A stretch of 64,000 bases of DNA from contig CP051242.1 of the NCBI GenBank assembly GCA_017795005.1, positions 1,302,001 through 1,366,000 of the forward strand, read 5' to 3'. Source of the stretch: Balneolaceae bacterium. Lineage in GTDB: Bacteria; Bacteroidota; Rhodothermia; Balneolales; Balneolaceae. Shown here one piece after another: positions 61,621 through 64,000 of this stretch; position 1 is the first letter of the stretch, and every line of letters begins with the position of its first letter. Position numbers and translations under genes: made by a program. Under the pieces are notes generated by a model, which worked only from the letters and a program-made list of their open reading frames with translations, ran no database searches and was not told where the DNA came from.

Positions 61621-63519
61621 ATGATCGAAAATAAATTACAAACTGGAGAAGCGTATTTAAATATGGATATGCTCCGGTTTACCACTGCTGGTAGTGTTGA
61701 TGATGGCAAAAGTACTCTGATTGGACGGTTACTTTATGATTCAAAATCAATTTTTGAAGATCAGATGGAGGCCATTGAGAAAACAAGTAAAAGCAGTGGA
61801 GAAGAAGAAGTAAATCTGGCTTTGTTGACTGATGGCCTTCAAGCTGAAAGAGAGCAAAAAATTACTATCGATGTAGCCTACAGATATTTTGCAACTCCAA
61901 AAAGGAAATTTATAATTGCTGACACTCCCGGACATACCCAGTACACTCGTAACATGGTTACCGGAGCTTCTACAGCTGATCTTGCAATAATTCTGGTTGA
62001 TGCTTCAAAAGGTTTACTTACACAATCCCGAAGACATGCATTTATTTCTTCACTCCTAAGAATACCTCACCTTGTAGTTGCAATAAATAAAATGGATTTA
62101 GTGGATTATGATGAAAAAGTATTTGATAAGATTGTCTCTGATTTCAAAGAATTTTCACATAAACTGGATATCTCAGATATTACCTTCATTCCTATTTCTG
62201 CACTTAAAGGTGATAATGTAGTAGATAAAAGTGATAATACAGATTGGTATAACGGGTCTACACTTCTCCACCACCTTGAAAATGTAAAAGTAGATGCTGG
62301 TGAAAATATTCGTGACTTCAGGCTTCCGGTTCAATATGTTATCCGTCCAAACAGAAACTTCAGAGGTTTTTCAGGTCAAGTTGCTTCCGGGCACGTTCGA
62401 CCAGGTGATGAGGTAAAAGTGCTACCCTCTGGACTTACAACCAAGGTAAAAGAAATAGTAACAAGAGATGGGAATTTAGAAGCGGCTTTTACCGGTGATT
62501 CCATTACTCTTACAATGGAAGATGAGATTGATATCAGCCGTGGTGATATGATTGTTCGCAAGAATAATGTCCCTACTGTAAGAAATGAATTTGAAGCCTA
62601 CATTTGCTGGATGAATGAAAAGGCAATGGGTTTGAATAAGCAATATATATTACAGCATACCAGCAGGACTGTTCAGGTTTTTGTTGAAGATCTTTTTTAC
62701 CGAATAAATGTAGATACATTAAGTAGAGAACAAGCTGAAAAACTTGATTTAAATGAGATAGGTAGAGTTAAGCTTAAAACAAGTCTACCTCTATTCTTTG
62801 ATCCATATCAGATCAATCAAAAAACAGGTAGTTTCATAATTATTGATCCTGCATCAAATGTAACTGTAGGAGCTGGAATGATAAGAGCAGGATCTACAGT
62901 AGCTAAAGAAAGTGGACAAACCATCTCTGAAAAACTCATTTCTCCAAATGTAATATGGGAGCCCTGGAATATTCCAAGAGAGGAGCGTGAGAAAAGGAAT
63001 GGACATAAAGCCAAGGTTTTTTGGTTTACTGGTATTTCCGGAGCCGGTAAAAGTACTATTGCCAGAGAGTTGGAAAAGAAGCTCTGGAATGAAGGTAAAC
63101 GTACAATGCTTCTGGATGGCGATCAGGTACGTCATGGACTTAATGGAGACTTAGGATTCAGCCCAAAAGATCGGGCAGAAAATATTAGAAGAGTAGGGCA
63201 GGTAGCTCGGTTATTCTTTGAACATGGTAATATCGTGCTCTGTACATTTGTATCACCTTATGTCAAAGATCGAGAAGCAGTAAAAGCAATGTTTCCTGAA
63301 GAAACCGACTTCATTGAAATTCATGTGACATGTAGTCCCGATACAGCTAAAAAAAGAGACCCTAAAGGACTTTATAAGAAAGCAGAAAAAGGTGAAATTT
63401 CAGGATTAACAGGATTTGATTCTGAACATGAGTCTCCTAAAAATCCAGATCTTATCATTAATACAGATAGTCTTTCAGTAGAAGAAGCTGTAAATGAAAT
63501 ATATAAACTTTTTGAATAG
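61621..63519 (+). CDS. cysNC: bifunctional sulfate adenylyltransferase subunit 1 / adenylylsulfate kinase
   Basis: The chosen ATG 61621 (MIENKLQTGE) gives 632 residues; an in-frame TTG at 61588 would add 11 residues from a repeat-like spacer. Residues about 1-430 are CysN: the G1 GSVDDGKST, DTPGHTQYTRN, and NKMDLVD GTPase motifs are intact. Residues about 460-632 are CysC (APS kinase), with WFTGISGAGKSTIARELE and LDGDQVRHGLNGDLGFS (each partly quoted). The fusion makes PAPS from sulfate in one enzyme with CysD. No PAPS reductase gene (cysH) is next to it, so the PAPS may serve sulfotransfer. Confidence 0.96.
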   Translation: MIENKLQTGEAYLNMDMLRFTTAGSVDDGKSTLIGRLLYDSKSIFEDQMEAIEKTSKSSGEEEVNLALLTDGLQAEREQKITIDVAYRYFATPKRKFIIADTPGHTQYTRNMVTGASTADLAIILVDASKGLLTQSRRHAFISSLLRIPHLVVAINKMDLVDYDEKVFDKIVSDFKEFSHKLDISDITFIPISALKGDNVVDKSDNTDWYNGSTLLHHLENVKVDAGENIRDFRLPVQYVIRPNRNFRGFSGQVASGHVRPGDEVKVLPSGLTTKVKEIVTRDGNLEAAFTGDSITLTMEDEIDISRGDMIVRKNNVPTVRNEFEAYICWMNEKAMGLNKQYILQHTSRTVQVFVEDLFYRINVDTLSREQAEKLDLNEIGRVKLKTSLPLFFDPYQINQKTGSFIIIDPASNVTVGAGMIRAGSTVAKESGQTISEKLISPNVIWEPWNIPREEREKRNGHKAKVFWFTGISGAGKSTIARELEKKLWNEGKRTMLLDGDQVRHGLNGDLGFSPKDRAENIRRVGQVARLFFEHGNIVLCTFVSPYVKDREAVKAMFPEETDFIEIHVTCSPDTAKKRDPKGLYKKAEKGEISGLTGFDSEHESPKNPDLIINTDSLSVEEAVNEIYKLFE

Positions 63520-63534
63520 TATTATCTTTTGTCA

Positions 63535-63562
63535 GTTCTTGACCATTCTAATTCTCAAGAAC
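63535..63562. repeat. 8-bp inverted repeat downstream of cysNC
   Basis: GTTCTTGA (63535-63542) pairs with TCAAGAAC (63555-63562) around a 12-base loop, 16 bases after cysNC and between convergent genes. It might stop transcription in both directions, but no T-run is present. Confidence 0.4.
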
Positions 63563-63634
63563 AGATTGTGATATTAGAAACGATTATTAAAGAATCATTT
63601 ACTAACTATTAATAATCTGATCTCTCACTAAAAA

Positions 63635-64000
63635 CTAGTTAGTCTCTTCCTGATAATACTCACTATAAGTTCGTTTGTAGTAAGAATAGTTTGTATAATA
63701 ATCTGTACTCCTTTTCGGATCAAAAGCATTAAGCACGATACCCAAAACATCCGCATTTAGATGCTCCAGGCCTTCAAGAGTAAACGAAAGTTCTCGTTTT
63801 GTAGTAACATTAAACCTTGATACGACAACAATTCCGTCAACTAATCTTAACAAAGAAGCAGAGTCTGAAATTATACCATATGGTGCTGTATCCAGAATTA
63901 TGTGGTCATATCTTTCAGAAAGCTTGTCGATTAATTGCTTTAATCTTTTACTATCAAGCACTGTAGCGGGTTCTGGGGTTTTCTTACCAACTGTTATTAA
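63635..64000 (-). CDS. BY-kinase (CpsD/CapB/Wzc-type tyrosine autokinase), partial at the 5' end
   Basis: Only the C-terminal part (122 codons to the window edge) is present, and the frame is open beyond 64000. YDHIILDTAPYGIISDS carries Walker B, and VDGIVVVSRFNVTTKREL and GIVLNAFDP are typical of BY-kinase ends. The tail DYYTNYSYYKRTYSEYYQ is a cluster of tyrosines, the autophosphorylation site. These kinases control polysaccharide chain export with a Wza/Wzx-type system. Walker A and the membrane domain lie outside the window. Confidence 0.9.
   Translation of the reverse strand, partial: LITVGKKTPEPATVLDSKRLKQLIDKLSERYDHIILDTAPYGIISDSASLLRLVDGIVVVSRFNVTTKRELSFTLEGLEHLNADVLGIVLNAFDPKRSTDYYTNYSYYKRTYSEYYQEETN

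Overview
The window is a gene-dense, AT-leaning bacterial chromosome segment with about 53 protein genes. I see no rRNA, tRNA, CRISPR array or insertion sequence. The gene set points to the Bacteroidota/Balneolota side of the tree: a type IX secretion pair (PorU, PorV), proteins with T9SS C-terminal sorting tails, SusD-free envelope lipoproteins, haem-binding proteins of the Haem_bd type, DUF4835, DUF1579 and DUF1080 proteins, and a HhH outer-membrane protein. A marine Balneolaceae-like heterotroph is my best guess; this is inference, not a phylogenetic result.

Layout. 1-5.6 kb: a 5'-truncated M24 peptidase, a small exported barrel protein, a membrane-anchored TPR/HTH regulator and an exported TPR protein. 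5.7-9.8 kb: an M43 lipoprotein protease, then a PadR regulator with a large FtsX-type permease and two palindromic operators. 9.8-13.1 kb: an accessory-looking patch with a cluster of hairpins, a zinc-ribbon plus nucleoside-deoxyribosyltransferase-like protein next to purine nucleoside phosphorylase and an MBL hydrolase, and a four-helix-bundle gene. 13.1-28.4 kb: phoH (with a missing standard start codon), rpe, a PASTA protein and a tightly packed minus-strand envelope operon running from porU and porV through a catalytically dead M6-like protein and a gluzincin/propeller/barrel protein. A textbook -35/-10 promoter lies upstream of porU.

28.6-42.6 kb: thiolase, cystathionine gamma-synthase, two related TPR lipoproteins, ridA, an M23 peptidase, an FAH-family enzyme, rpmA and rplU (L21 with a Rho_N-like tail), lexA, and a HEAT/cyclophilin lipoprotein. 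42.8-47.2 kb: a CotH/lamin-tail T9SS cargo protein between two haem c proteins. 47.2-53.5 kb: two acyl-CoA dehydrogenases and a complete EtfB-EtfA-FixC-FixX set that would carry acyl-CoA electrons to quinone. The spacers here are built of word-like direct and inverted repeats.

53.6-58 kb: envelope proteins (lipoprotein, DUF4835, PorV/FadL-like barrel, HhH barrel). 58.1-63.5 kb: an SLC13 transporter with cysQ, cysD and fused cysNC, making and recycling PAPS. 63.6 kb to the end: the C-terminus of a tyrosine autokinase of exopolysaccharide export. The PAPS genes beside this kinase suggest sulfated polysaccharide, which is inference.
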